In this document: one piece after another, positions 1 through 9,189 of the stretch
Layout: the number at the start of each line of letters is the position of its first letter
How positions within the stretch are numbered: position 1 is the first letter of the stretch
Source of the DNA: an uncultured Ruminiclostridium sp.
GTDB lineage: Bacteria; Bacillota; Clostridia; Oscillospirales; Ruminococcaceae
DNA length: 64,000 nucleotides
NCBI GenBank assembly: GCA_947629925.1
Contig: CANRFO010000012.1
Span: 1 to 64,000, forward strand
Direction of reading: 5' to 3'
Notes under the pieces: generated by a model
Told to the model about the DNA's origin: nothing
The model's input: only the letters and a program-made list of their open reading frames with translations
Database searches by the model: none
Position numbers and translations under genes: made by a program

Positions 1-2
1 AA

Positions 3-89
3 AACCTTAATGCAAGCGGAAAAGTCAAGATTATGCTTTGGGATATCTTAATGGGAATGAAACCGCTTTGTGCCGCAAACGGCAATTAA
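3..89 (+). CDS. C-terminal end of a secreted or cell-surface protein (partial)
   Basis: Only the last 28 codons are in the window; the frame is open to the left edge and stops at TAA 87-89. The end reads GKVKIMLWDILMGMKPLC, followed by a few more residues. Tails of the form K-x-K-x-x-x-W-D-s-x-x-G-M-K-P-L are common at the C-termini of large extracellular proteins of Clostridia, where they close a beta-sandwich. A hairpin with a short T-run follows at 113-139. Function cannot be told from this fragment; assignment to an exported protein is inference from the motif. Confidence 0.55.
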   Translation, partial: NLNASGKVKIMLWDILMGMKPLCAANGN

Positions 90-112
90 ATAATAATATG
101 TTTATGCAAATG

Positions 113-139
113 GTACGGGTTTTGTCCGTACTATTTTTG
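113..139 (+). terminator. Rho-independent terminator
   Basis: GTACGG (113-118) pairs with CCGTAC (126-131), followed by TATTTTTG. It lies 24 bases after the stop of the partial gene at the left edge. Confidence 0.6.
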
Positions 140-208
140 CAATTGTGGACATTTAAAACGGTATTTTTGATACTATGAATATAAACATAAGGGGAACGCT
201 GTTTTTGC

Positions 209-255
209 GGCTTTTAGAGTCCGCAAACATAGTGTTTATGCACTCTGTAAAAGCC
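209..255. repeat. Inverted repeat between two accessory genes
   Basis: GGCTTTTAGAGT (209-220) is nearly complementary to ACTCTGTAAAAGCC (242-255). A shorter hairpin, GCGG/CCGC, overlaps the left arm. It lies in the 240-base gap between the left-edge gene and the convergent frameshifted gene. It may be a terminator for the minus-strand gene or a remnant; there is no clear T-run. Confidence 0.35.
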
Positions 256-329
256 AAAACATTCCTATGCGTTTACCATACTATGACATAAAACATGTGT
301 ATCGTCAGATTGACGGTACGCCTTAAATT

Positions 330-883
330 TTACGGTCTGTTTTCGATAATCAGTTGTCTTGCAACGGTGAACATTGCCGCGTCAACGACGGGAATGTCGT
401 GGTAACAAATGTCAAGTGAAAATTGCTTGTCATAGTTGAATGAAGGATTTACGGATTGATATATTTGCTCATATGCTGCTTTTCGTACGTTTTCCAAATC
501 TCTGCCATTTCTAACATCAGTTAAAATGTCTGCAAGCAATACTTTCAAATATTCCTCATATTGTCTGTAAACTTCAGGACGGAGCATTTTATCGCACGTT
601 ATCCGAATTGCATTTTGCGATATTGCGGATAGTATTCCGTAACCGTAGTCGTCAGCTTGATTTGACATAACCGCTTTACGAATTGCGTTATTCGCTTTGC
701 AGCTTGCCGAACCGTAGCTTTCGCCGTTTTGTACATTGTCCCAAATTCCGCTGATAGGATTTTCAGTGATTTGAATTTGATGTTTCGTTGCACTGTCTGG
801 TGCTCTTTCTCTCGGAATTTTTGCCGCAAATGCTGTTGTGCTCGTTACTGCAATTATTGATAATATGATATAAATTTTTTCAT
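330..883 (-). pseudogene. Secreted small protein with a frameshifted start (A6 tract)
   Basis: The longest uninterrupted reading (330-668, 112 aa) starts at an internal Met with no ribosome site. The same frame stays open upstream to about 880 and encodes a signal peptide: a hydrophobic run, IYIILSIIAVTSTTAFA, then AKIPRERAPD. The only ATG (883-881) is followed by AAAAAA and is one base out of frame; one more A would give MKK joined to IYIILS and a protein of about 185 aa. I infer an exported protein with AFA as the signal-peptidase I site. I recognise no family for the mature part. The A6 tract could be a true mutation, a phase-variable switch or a homopolymer error in the assembly. A very similar A6 break occurs at 13,93x. 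Confidence 0.55.
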
Positions 884-976
884 TTTATTTTTATCCAATG
901 CTTTTGCTCAAAAGTGGAACATAAAAGCCTGTTTTTGAGGGATTTAATATACTTTCATTACTTTGTTGTTTTTAAC

Positions 977-1016
977 CGTCAAAATGCTTGATTTCAAGCC
1001 ATTTCAGACGGTCAAA
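977..1016. repeat. Nested inverted repeat upstream of the prophage fragment
   Basis: ACCGTC and GACGGT form outer arms around the inner hairpin GCTTG-attt-CAAGC. It sits just before the point where tail-gene similarity begins. It may mark the left break of the prophage remnant or be a regulatory hairpin. The surrounding 884-1095 stretch holds no gene that I can support. Confidence 0.35.
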
Positions 1017-1095
1017 ATTTCTACTGTTATATCATACAAATATCTCAAATCGCTGTTTTTTTATTCTTATTTCCCTATTCCACCGCAACAAACAC

Positions 1096-1614
1096 ATGAA
1101 GCAGCTCATACTTGACGATGTTCCCGGAAGATTTTTCTGGGCGAGGCTGTCTGACACGGTAGACACGGAAAAGCTGGTGCGGTACAGCGGAGCGTTTAAC
1201 CTGCGCTTTATGTGCCCCGACCCTTACGCTTATTCAACTGAAAATGAAATATTTTCGCTTTCCGAAAGTGAAAGCATAGTGAGGCAGTACGGAAATGCGG
1301 TAAGCGCGCCCATATACACGATAGAGGGATATATACCCTCTGAAGCGGCAAGCAGTATCACAATATCCACCAACGGAAACGAATTGACGATCTCGGGACC
1401 GCTGAACCGCAATCAAAGACTTGTAATAGACAGCGACCTGCTGACTGCGACTGTTACTGACGAGGAAGGATATACCACAGGAAACGGATTATCACATTTG
1501 CAATCGCTTGCATTTCCGTCACTCCTCCCGAAAACAAACGTGATAGAAATTGCGACAGCAGGAAAAGCGGAGCTTACATCTCTCACAATAGACGCAAGGA
1601 GCCGCTGGAAGTAG
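1096..1614 (+). pseudogene. Truncated phage distal tail protein (Dit-like), C-terminal part
   Basis: The segment from about residue MKQLILDDVPGRFFWARL onward resembles siphophage distal tail (Dit) proteins, in which an L-x-x-D-D-x-P-x-x-x-(Y/W)-x-A-(K/R) stretch precedes a beta-sandwich C-terminal half. The frame extends back to 988, but residues before about 1,080 are Phe/Leu/Arg-rich and unlike Dit. There is no ribosome site at ATG 1096 or at 988. The Dit N-terminal half, which forms the tail-hub ring, is therefore missing, and the preceding head and tail genes are absent too. Ten bases separate it from the tail-tip gene, as in an intact tail operon. I infer a deletion junction near 1,080. 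The family call is by motif and context only. Confidence 0.55.
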
Positions 1615-1623
1615 GGGGCTTTT

Positions 1624-4600
1624 ATGGCAATAAAAAGCATTATAACTTCCCGTGAGGACTTCACGGGGGAACTTTCCGCCGACAAATCGACGATAGGCTT
1701 ATGGCATTTTAACACTGAAGCCGAAGAAAATGAAGGCAAACGCAGATTTCCCGACGCAACAGGCAACAATTATGCATATGCCGAGGGAAACAGCATTGAA
1801 ATACAATCAGGCGGACTCGGAAATCATCTTTGCCTTAACGCGCAGGGCGGAAGCGGCAGTTATCTCAGCATAGAAAACGGCGGTGAGGCGCTTGCAAATA
1901 TCGGGGAAAAAATATCAGTGGGCGGCTGGATATATCCTGCCGCTGTAACAAGCAATATCTTCTGCCCGATATTTTCCACGCCGTCAATGTGCTTTGGATT
2001 ACACGGAAACACGCTGAGGCTCAAGCTTCTTGGAGCGGACGGCGCCGTTTTAGAAGACAAAACATTTTCACCGAATACCGTTCAAATCGAAAAAGACAAG
2101 TGGCTTTTTACAGCGGTATGCATAGAAACTGAGAACCGCAGCATTACCTTTGTTGCGGGCAGCCGAGAAAATTCGACCGCACAGATCTCCGACAAAGAGA
2201 CGTTCACAGCCGAGTGGACCCCTGACCTGCTCAGTAATGCTTGTATAGGCAGATCCGCCGAAAATGAATTCTGGTCAGGCGGGCTTGACGATATTTTTAT
2301 CGGAGGGTGGACGGCTGAAGAGCTGGCTGTATACGTTCTCTGTTCCTGCCAGTGCAACGGCGGCGACCTGAGCGGTGATATAGATGCATTTTCCGATGAG
2401 GGAGCGGTCATACTCAGGCAGCAGGAAGACGGGAGCTTTCCCGAAAGCGGAATATATCTATCGAAAGCCGTTCCCTGCGCATTATCAGGAACAGGAAAGG
2501 TATCTGTAAGCACCGAATACACCGCAGGGGAAACATCAGTTTCAGTCGTTGAAACGTCAACGTCGGACGACCTTGTGAGCTGGACAGAATGGCAGGAAAC
2601 AGGCAAAAACGGAGAATTACAATCCCCAAATCTGGAGTATATCAAGTTCCGCATAAGCCTTGAAACCAAAGTTTCAAGCAAAACGCCCAGACTCCTTGAG
2701 ATACAGCTGCACAATATTTCCCGCTCGCCCTATTCACGACTGGGATATGCACGGCCTGTGCTGCTGGACAATAACGGCGACTGGGAGGCAGTCCTTGAAA
2801 ACGCATTTGACATAGTTGTTACAAGCGAAATAAACGGATCTGATACACTGGCATTCAGCTTACCATATCGTGATATCAAACGCTTGATCATATCGAATGA
2901 GAAAAAAATACAAATCTCCGATGCTGTATATAAAGTAAAAACGATATCAGACAGTAAAGATGAGAATGGCACAGTATCAGAAATATATGCTGAATCGACA
3001 TTTTATGACCTTGCTTACTCCATTCCTAAAGCGCCGCAGCAATTTACTGATGTTCCTCCGATAGTTCCTATGATGTATGCCTTGCAGGATACCGATTGGA
3101 CAATAGGACAAATAACCATTTCTGTAAAGCGCACATGGAACAGCACAGGAAAAAATGCACTTACCATATTGCGTAATATACAAAGCATATATGGCGGAGA
3201 TCTCATATTTGATTCCAAGAATAACATTGTCAGTCTTCTCGCTGTTAGCGGTGAAGACAGTGGTGCAAGCTTTACATACCGAAAAAATTTGACAGGCATA
3301 CAACGTATCATAGACACCAAAGAGCTTGTAACAAGACTCTATGCCACAGGCGCAGATGAAATGACCTTTGCTGATATAAACAATGGTCAAGATTATGTGG
3401 AAGACTATACCTATTGCAGCGAGATAAAAGCAGCAATACTTGATTGTTCAGGACTTACAGACGCCGCTCAGATGTTGGAGTATACGAGGCAAAAACTTTC
3501 CGATTTTTCTAAACCTCGTGTGTCGTACGTTCTTAATGCCATGGACTTATCTGTATTGACAGACTATGCGCATGAGTCGTGGGATCTCGGGGACATCATA
3601 AGAGTGTGGGACGAAGAACTCAATTTCGACATAAAGGTCAGAATAATAAGGCGAGAATATCATTTACAGGAGCCATGGAAGACCGTTCTTGAGCTTTCAA
3701 CAACATTGAAAGAACTTGGGTCGGATGATTTTTCTTCAGATGTCGTTGACAATGGTGATATAAACGGAAAAGATAAATTTGGCGTTGGCAAATTCACGAA
3801 CAAAGAAAAAAATTCTGAAATTTTTAATGATTATGAGTACAACACCGCTGAAGGATCGTATTGCCACGCGGCAGGAATGCAGAATACGGCGAAAGGATAT
3901 GCCTGCGCTATATACGGCGGTACGCATAATAAAATCAACGGCGGTAGCTACAACACTATATGCGGCGGTAACAGTAATGCATTCGGCAAGACCAATGACG
4001 ATAGCTATGCAAATATCAGCAGTATACTGGGAGGATATAGAAACTACATAGGTCAACTATGCTACTTGTGCGGGATATTGGTCGGAAGCGACAATAAAAT
4101 AGATTCCGAAACAATTCTGTCTGCAATAGTAGCAGGAGGCAATAACGGTATAGCCGACTATTCCCAAAACTGTATTATCGGCGCGGGATACGGCAATCAC
4201 ATTGAATCGAACTGCTATTGCTGTGAAATCGGTGCCGGCATATCTAACGTAATTACAAAATCGTCTAACTGCGCAATTACAGGAGCTACCCACTGTCGCA
4301 TATCTGATTCGCATGAATGTTTCGTGTCGGGAGATAGCAACACCATTACCAACGGCTGTTTTTGTACAGTCTTGGGAATGTATAACAATGTCACGGGCGA
4401 CGCAAGAGAATGTTTTGTATTCGGCGTGCGCAATACGGTGCAAAAAGATGATAGCATAGTTTTTGGGCATGATAACGTCATAGACAAATATACCGGGGCA
4501 ATGCTGTTTGGAAACCACCTTACACCGTATCGCAATGATCAGATCATATTTGGAAATTACAATGCTCCGACCGATGGAAAAACCGTTTTTGCCATAGCCA

Positions 4601-5901
4601 ATAACAAAAACCTTCTTGAACTCGACGATTCGGGTAATCTCTATCTCTTGGGAAACATCTACGCCAACGGTTCAGGCGGCGGCAGCGGAGGCGGTGGCGG
4701 AAGCGGCGGTGGCGGCGAAACAAGCGGCAGTTATAGCGACCTTGATGATAAACCGCAGATAAACGGAGTTGAGCTTCAGGGAAACCTGACCGCTGAAGCA
4801 TTAAGGCTCGCCTCTGATGAACACAAACATAAAACTGCCGATATCGAGGATTTTCCCGCCGTTATAACAGGCGGCGAGCAAACCACTGTTTCGGAAGAAG
4901 ACGGAGGCGAAAATGTATATACATTTACGCTGTCCGACGGAAGCACATCTACATTAAAGGTTAAGAACGGTCGGGCAGGTTCAGCAAGCGAAAAAGGAGA
5001 AAAAGGCGACAAAGGCGATCCTGGAGAGCAAGGCCCCCAAGGTGAAGCAGGTCCTGTCGGACCTCAGGGGCCGAAAGGCGAAAAGGGCGATAAGGGAGAT
5101 AAAGGCGATCGGGGAGAACAGGGTCCTCAGGGTGAAACAGGTCCCGCAGGGCCGCAAGGCGAGCAGGGCGAGCAGGGAGAGCAAGGTCTTCAGGGTGAGA
5201 AAGGTGAAAAAGGCGATAAGGGCGACAGCGCGGAGATATGCTGCGCGGTAGGCAAAGGCACTGCAAACATCAGCACCGAGCCATGCGAAATACTTTGCTT
5301 GACATTTTCAGCTGAAAAGGATTGTGTCCCGCTCGTCATGACGACTATTCCGTTTACCGTTACCGAAACAGGTACAGTCACTTTTCTTGTTGTTTTTGAT
5401 GGGACTGTGATAAATAAATTCTCACAATACTGCCCTGCGGGACAGCATTTTAAAACTATAACAATGCCGATAATCAAAGGGGCAGGAAGCGGCAGACACG
5501 TTTTAAGCATACAGGTACTTTCCGACAGTGCGGTCGGAAGCGTGGACAGCGCAGGAACGTATCTTTCAATTAATGGCGCAGGACTGCGGACCGTTGAGGA
5601 TTATAACGGCACGATAACATTGGAAGCTGATAACCTTGCGCTGGAAAAAACAAGTGATAAGCTCATCACTAAAGTCAGCAGCGCCGAAAAGGTCAATATA
5701 AAACAGGATATAGGCAGTTTGAAGCTTCACGCCGACGATACAGTCCTTAAAAAATTCAAAGAAGCAGCGGAGACAGCCGCAAGCAACGTACAGCGCATTA
5801 CCATCATTTCCGAAAAAATAAAAGCCGCCATTGAAACACCGCAGATAATACTCGGCAGCGTGAACGATACAATAAAAATACAGGAGGATAAAAAAGAATG
5901 A
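1624..5901 (+). CDS. Mosaic phage tail-tip/receptor-binding protein: LamG, tail endopeptidase-type, YadA-like and collagen-like modules
   Basis: A 1,425-residue protein that would sit at the tip of a siphophage tail and touch the host surface. Visible modules: a LamG/concanavalin-like sandwich (about 20-235); a second beta domain (240-365); a prophage tail/Tal-type region (about 370-705); a run of roughly 14-residue G-x-x-N-x-I repeats that reads like a YadA/Hia head beta-roll (about 737-1000) and is unusually rich in Cys; a Gly/Ser linker (1018-1034); an [11 protein letters not shown] motif common in phage fibres; about 26 collagen-like G-x-y triplets (1124-1201); and a C-terminal beta-rich domain with a helical end. 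Trimerisation is inferred from the YadA-like and collagen parts. The middle (about 2,820-4,600) is more AT-rich than its flanks, which suggests recombinational assembly. The next gene overlaps it by 4 bases (ATGA). Confidence 0.8.
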   Translation: MAIKSIITSREDFTGELSADKSTIGLWHFNTEAEENEGKRRFPDATGNNYAYAEGNSIEIQSGGLGNHLCLNAQGGSGSYLSIENGGEALANIGEKISVGGWIYPAAVTSNIFCPIFSTPSMCFGLHGNTLRLKLLGADGAVLEDKTFSPNTVQIEKDKWLFTAVCIETENRSITFVAGSRENSTAQISDKETFTAEWTPDLLSNACIGRSAENEFWSGGLDDIFIGGWTAEELAVYVLCSCQCNGGDLSGDIDAFSDEGAVILRQQEDGSFPESGIYLSKAVPCALSGTGKVSVSTEYTAGETSVSVVETSTSDDLVSWTEWQETGKNGELQSPNLEYIKFRISLETKVSSKTPRLLEIQLHNISRSPYSRLGYARPVLLDNNGDWEAVLENAFDIVVTSEINGSDTLAFSLPYRDIKRLIISNEKKIQISDAVYKVKTISDSKDENGTVSEIYAESTFYDLAYSIPKAPQQFTDVPPIVPMMYALQDTDWTIGQITISVKRTWNSTGKNALTILRNIQSIYGGDLIFDSKNNIVSLLAVSGEDSGASFTYRKNLTGIQRIIDTKELVTRLYATGADEMTFADINNGQDYVEDYTYCSEIKAAILDCSGLTDAAQMLEYTRQKLSDFSKPRVSYVLNAMDLSVLTDYAHESWDLGDIIRVWDEELNFDIKVRIIRREYHLQEPWKTVLELSTTLKELGSDDFSSDVVDNGDINGKDKFGVGKFTNKEKNSEIFNDYEYNTAEGSYCHAAGMQNTAKGYACAIYGGTHNKINGGSYNTICGGNSNAFGKTNDDSYANISSILGGYRNYIGQLCYLCGILVGSDNKIDSETILSAIVAGGNNGIADYSQNCIIGAGYGNHIESNCYCCEIGAGISNVITKSSNCAITGATHCRISDSHECFVSGDSNTITNGCFCTVLGMYNNVTGDARECFVFGVRNTVQKDDSIVFGHDNVIDKYTGAMLFGNHLTPYRNDQIIFGNYNAPTDGKTVFAIANNKNLLELDDSGNLYLLGNIYANGSGGGSGGGGGSGGGGETSGSYSDLDDKPQINGVELQGNLTAEALRLASDEHKHKTADIEDFPAVITGGEQTTVSEEDGGENVYTFTLSDGSTSTLKVKNGRAGSASEKGEKGDKGDPGEQGPQGEAGPVGPQGPKGEKGDKGDKGDRGEQGPQGETGPAGPQGEQGEQGEQGLQGEKGEKGDKGDSAEICCAVGKGTANISTEPCEILCLTFSAEKDCVPLVMTTIPFTVTETGTVTFLVVFDGTVINKFSQYCPAGQHFKTITMPIIKGAGSGRHVLSIQVLSDSAVGSVDSAGTYLSINGAGLRTVEDYNGTITLEADNLALEKTSDKLITKVSSAEKVNIKQDIGSLKLHADDTVLKKFKEAAETAASNVQRITIISEKIKAAIETPQIILGSVNDTIKIQEDKKE
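4675..4722 (+). repeat. Gly/Ser-coding linker repeat
   Basis: GGC/GGA/GGT-rich run with interspersed AGC codons, encoding a [13 protein letters not shown] linker of about 16 residues between the beta-roll and the distal fibre part of the tail protein. Confidence 0.7.
4990..5225 (+). repeat. Collagen-like G-x-y coding repeat
   Basis: About 26 consecutive Gly-x-y triplets dominated by GEK, GDK, GEQ, GPQ and GPA/GPV. Repetition at DNA level makes this stretch prone to length change. Such triplets form triple helices in phage tail fibres. Confidence 0.85.
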
Positions 5902-7358
5902 TTAAAGGAACATCAAGGATCCAGATTTTCAACGCTAAGACAGGAGAACTGGAGCACGAACAGACAAACACCAATCTTGTGACCCGTGCGGTGCAGGATC
6001 TGATCAACGACAATGACCCGCTTGGGTTGGGAAAACTGGCAAAAGTATATACATCATCATCCGCAACGTATTATGCCAAAAGCTTCAGGAAGCTATCATA
6101 TTTGACGCCCTTGGATAAGGTGGCGTTCGGCGGCATATTGCTGTGGGACAATACCATAGACGAGGATCCCAACATCACAATGCCGCCTGACGGGGTGCAC
6201 AATGTGGGACACGCGGGAGATACATACAGCGGCGCAAACAAGTACCGCGGGACTTACAATGCCAACGAGAGCGGAGCGATTGAAAACGGCTACCGCCACG
6301 TCTGGGATTTTGGCACCGATAAGGCCAACGGCACGATAAAATGTATCTCTCTGACATCAAAAAACGGCGGTATATGCGGGTATAAAAACGATGAAAGCGG
6401 CAACAATGAAGTGAATCCGCCGTACAGCTATTTCGATTTTGGGTCAGATGCATCTTATGTTAAATTTAATATCAACTATAATTATATCAATTTCGATAAC
6501 GGGGCAGATAACGGTGCGTTCCTGTACTTATCAGCGGCTGATGAAAACGGAACGTTTTACGGACTAAAACGAAGCACAAACGACTATACCAAAATACAGA
6601 AAATAACCTTTGCGGATCCGTCCGCAGTTACTCTCAACAAATCACCCAACCGCATTACAGCGTCCGAAGACCTCATCACAGGCATAAACAAAAATGCGTA
6701 TACCTATGTCTACGATAATAAGATACACGAGATATACCGTTCAGCGGCAAGCGAGATAACCCATAAGACATACGAGCTGGACGGATCGGCAGCAGATACG
6801 GTAACAGTAACCCCGCCTCAACCGATATACAGTAATTACAGCACTACGGGGTTTGGCACCACTGTTTTCTACTACAGCGGCAATTATTATTATGTAAGTG
6901 CTGTTGACAGCAGCAAAAAGGAGACGATAATCCGCAAGTGCAGTGCGGACGGGTCTGATACGGGAGAAATCAGACTGGTACATAAGACCGATTATGTTTA
7001 TCACCCGAGCATGTTTTTTGTAGACAATAGCGGCGCAGGGGTACTTGGATTAAATCATGGCTCTAGCGGAACGATTAAATACATTAGAACATTGCTGTAT
7101 ATATATCCTGATGATACATTCTGTCTGTGTCAAGATGATATTACGGGTTTCCTTGATACGGATTACAAAAATTATATTCCCGCTATGACCCCGTTTAAAT
7201 CACCGTTTGTGTATGTTTCCGTCGGAAATGCGGCCGCACGATTGCTGCTGTGCGCTGACTGTCGGTATCTGGCGACGATAAACAATCTGTCAGAGGAAGT
7301 AGTCAAAACATCGGAGCAGACGATGAAAATTACCTATGAGATCACGGAGGAAGAGTGA
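5898..7358 (+). CDS. Phage tail/baseplate-associated protein, 486 aa, unknown family
   Basis: Starts at an ATGA overlap with the tail-tip gene, so it is translationally coupled. The opening, [16 protein letters not shown], followed by E-x-x-N-x-L-V-T, is a form I associate with minor tail or baseplate proteins encoded just after the tail-tip gene in Clostridia phages. The rest is rich in Tyr, Asn and Gly, with alternating short strands and no membrane segment or signal peptide. Residues about 300-470 contain repeated Y-Y-x-x-G-N/S-type turns that could form a propeller or solenoid. No enzymatic motif is visible. A role as an accessory fibre or baseplate component is inferred from position. 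Confidence 0.6.
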   Translation: MIKGTSRIQIFNAKTGELEHEQTNTNLVTRAVQDLINDNDPLGLGKLAKVYTSSSATYYAKSFRKLSYLTPLDKVAFGGILLWDNTIDEDPNITMPPDGVHNVGHAGDTYSGANKYRGTYNANESGAIENGYRHVWDFGTDKANGTIKCISLTSKNGGICGYKNDESGNNEVNPPYSYFDFGSDASYVKFNINYNYINFDNGADNGAFLYLSAADENGTFYGLKRSTNDYTKIQKITFADPSAVTLNKSPNRITASEDLITGINKNAYTYVYDNKIHEIYRSAASEITHKTYELDGSAADTVTVTPPQPIYSNYSTTGFGTTVFYYSGNYYYVSAVDSSKKETIIRKCSADGSDTGEIRLVHKTDYVYHPSMFFVDNSGAGVLGLNHGSSGTIKYIRTLLYIYPDDTFCLCQDDITGFLDTDYKNYIPAMTPFKSPFVYVSVGNAAARLLLCADCRYLATINNLSEEVVKTSEQTMKITYEITEEE

Positions 7359-7636
7359 TGGATAATACGATAATAGTGGCGATGGTATCAGGCATGTGTA
7401 CCCTTATAGGTACACTTGGCGGAATTGTCGCCAGCGGAAAACTCACGTCGTACCGACTGGAACAGTTGGAAAAGAAAGTGGACAAGCATAATAAGGTGAT
7501 AGAGCGTACATATAATCTGGAAAAGCAGACAGAGCTTTTGAGTGAAAAAATCAAAGTTGCCAACAATCGTATCGGCGACCTTGAAGACATCACAAAAGCT
7601 TTGGAAAATATTGAACATCACGGGAGCGCAACATGA
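7358..7636 (+). CDS. Small phage membrane/coiled-coil protein (XhlA-like)
   Basis: Ninety-two residues: one N-terminal membrane segment (about 4-26, with small Gly/Ala residues) followed by a coiled coil with regular Leu spacing (about 30-85). Architecture and position before the holin match hemolysin XhlA/BhlA-like lysis accessory proteins. I start it at ATG 7358, which shares one base with the preceding TGA and has GGAGG 7-11 bases upstream; a GTG three bases earlier is possible. It ends in an ATGA overlap with the next gene. Family assignment rests on topology, not a diagnostic motif. Confidence 0.6.
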   Translation: MDNTIIVAMVSGMCTLIGTLGGIVASGKLTSYRLEQLEKKVDKHNKVIERTYNLEKQTELLSEKIKVANNRIGDLEDITKALENIEHHGSAT

Positions 7637-7977
7637 AAGGCCAACACGAAAAAGAAAAGCAAAAAAACATCGGCATGATGGATATTGTCTTGATTATTGT
7701 CGGGATAACCCTTGTGGTATTCACGGCGATTATGATATGGCTTTTCTGCGCATACGGCACTATTCCCGATACGCTGTGCAGCTGTGTCTACGCGACATTG
7801 GGCGGCGAATGCGGAATTCTTGGCTGGATAAAGACTACTAAAGAAAAAAAGCAAGATAGAAAATGGGAATTGCAAGACCGAAAAGAAGCACAGAAACAGC
7901 AAGAAATAAGCAGCATAGCATACTTTAAAAATACTGATGAAAAAGGGGAAATGAATAATGGAATTTTTACAAAATGA
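7633..7977 (+). CDS. Small phage membrane protein in the lysis cassette
   Basis: A 114-residue protein with a charged N-terminus, a strong membrane segment (about 16-40), a second weaker hydrophobic stretch (44-62, containing Cys and Gly), then a highly charged Lys/Glu/Gln helix. It starts in an ATGA overlap and its 3' end overlaps the holin start by 20 bases. It lies between an XhlA-like protein and a holin, so a second holin, antiholin or spanin-like helper is possible. No motif decides among these. Confidence 0.6.
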   Translation: MKGQHEKEKQKNIGMMDIVLIIVGITLVVFTAIMIWLFCAYGTIPDTLCSCVYATLGGECGILGWIKTTKEKKQDRKWELQDRKEAQKQQEISSIAYFKNTDEKGEMNNGIFTK

Positions 7978-8269
7978 AGCGGCTATGATAGGCGTTTTAG
8001 CACTTATCACTTCTATCATCACAGAAATGACAAAGAATATCGGTTTTCTGAAGAAAATACCGACCGTATTGCAGGTGGTTGTTACGGCGGTAGTGTTGGC
8101 TGTAATTGCATATGTCGCACAGTGCGCGGCAGACGGCACGCCTGTGGTATGGTATATGCTTATTGCCCGTATCATTGTGGGTGTTATAGCAGCGTTCGTC
8201 GCTACATATGGCTGGGACAAGCTTCAGGAAATCATTCAGCGGTTTATAAAAACAAATAAAGGAGATTAA
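7958..8269 (+). CDS. Phage holin
   Basis: A 103-residue protein with three likely membrane segments (about 8-25, 38-58 and 65-85) and a charged tail ending in KTNKGD. Holins assemble in the membrane and release the endolysin at the end of the lytic cycle. GGGGAAATGA provides a ribosome site inside the preceding gene. The endolysin follows five bases after the stop. Size, topology and position make holin the best call. Confidence 0.75.
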   Translation: MEFLQNEAAMIGVLALITSIITEMTKNIGFLKKIPTVLQVVVTAVVLAVIAYVAQCAADGTPVVWYMLIARIIVGVIAAFVATYGWDKLQEIIQRFIKTNKGD

Positions 8270-8274
8270 ATGCT

Positions 8275-9069
8275 ATGGCATACACTAATAGCGGACTTGT
8301 AAAATATTGTAAGGACGCTTTAAAGCTCAAAACTAAGTACATGTGGGGCGGGCTTATGCGCGAAATCACCACAGACTACATAAATCAGCTTGCAGGAATG
8401 TATCCATACCAGTATCCCTCAAGCCGCAAGCAGACTCTTAACGCCCTTGTAAACAGCGGATATTACGGTTGTGACTGCGTGGGTTTGGTAAAATCTTACT
8501 ATTTTGGCGGCGTAGGCACCGCTAAAAATGCCAAGGGATATGACGGTAGCAAAGACTATGGCGTGGGGTCAATGTACATTGCCGCAAAAGTCAAGGGCAA
8601 AATCGCCACTATGCCGCAGACTGAGGGTATACTTGTAATGACAGCCGATTTCGGACACGTTGGTGTGTATATCGGCAACGGTCAAGTGATAGAGTGTACC
8701 CTTCACGGCAGTAAGGACGGCGTTGTGCAGACTGCGTTTTCTGCGGGAAGCTGGGCTTATTGGTGTCAGTGTCCGTGTATAGATGACGACACCAGCGCGA
8801 ATGCCGCGCCCAAAGTGGAAAACTGCAACAAGATATACCGTTCTTTGGGCGTTGCTGCGAAGAGAAAAGGAGCGTCCAACAGTGCGACACAGGCAGGGCG
8901 CTGTGAACGTGGGACGTATTATCTGGCGTCACAAATAGTCACTGCTCCTGATGGGAGGAAGTGGTTCCGTCACATCGGAACAGATCTGTATTCGGCACTT
9001 ACGGATACTCTTGAATCAGGTGGAGGTAAGTTGTTTGAGGAATTTGGGACATACAGCAGCGGAAAATAA
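8275..9069 (+). CDS. Phage endolysin, NlpC/P60-type peptidase with C-terminal wall-binding region
   Basis: 264 residues without a signal peptide, as expected for a holin-dependent endolysin. The catalytic core is visible: Cys in YGCDCVGL (Cys68 by analogy with the D-C-x-G-L motif), His in FGHVGVYIG (His128), and a third polar residue in the following VIECTL strand. The family cleaves peptide bonds of peptidoglycan. Residues about 175-255 form a separate basic beta-rich domain with IYRSLG and GRKWFRHI, similar to SH3-type wall-binding modules. It is the last gene of the cassette, with a strong terminator 16 bases after the stop. Confidence 0.85.
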   Translation: MAYTNSGLVKYCKDALKLKTKYMWGGLMREITTDYINQLAGMYPYQYPSSRKQTLNALVNSGYYGCDCVGLVKSYYFGGVGTAKNAKGYDGSKDYGVGSMYIAAKVKGKIATMPQTEGILVMTADFGHVGVYIGNGQVIECTLHGSKDGVVQTAFSAGSWAYWCQCPCIDDDTSANAAPKVENCNKIYRSLGVAAKRKGASNSATQAGRCERGTYYLASQIVTAPDGRKWFRHIGTDLYSALTDTLESGGGKLFEEFGTYSSGK

Positions 9070-9085
9070 AATAAGATAAAACAGT

Positions 9086-9121
9086 AACAGCTCCGTCTGA
9101 GTTTAGACGGAGCTGTTTTTA
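9086..9121 (+). terminator. Strong terminator closing the phage lysis operon
   Basis: A perfect 13-bp stem AACAGCTCCGTCT/AGACGGAGCTGTT with a six-base loop, followed by TTTTT. Confidence 0.92.
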
Positions 9122-9123
9122 TA

Positions 9124-9152
9124 TTGACAAATATCTAAAAATATAATATAAT
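9124..9152 (+). promoter_or_regulatory. Consensus sigma-A promoter of the AT-rich accessory gene
   Basis: TTGACA (9124-9129), 17-base spacer, TATAAT (9147-9152). It starts two bases after the phage terminator's T-run and leads only to the 9190 gene, so that gene is an independent unit. Confidence 0.85.
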
Positions 9153-9189
9153 TTAAACAATTAAAGTTTCATATAAGGGAAAATTGAAA

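Noticed and set aside
4961..5266. Minus-strand and alternate plus-strand frames of 67-106 codons opposite the collagen-like region
   Set aside because: Shadows created by the G-x-y codon repetition; Leu/Arg/Pro-rich with no start signal.
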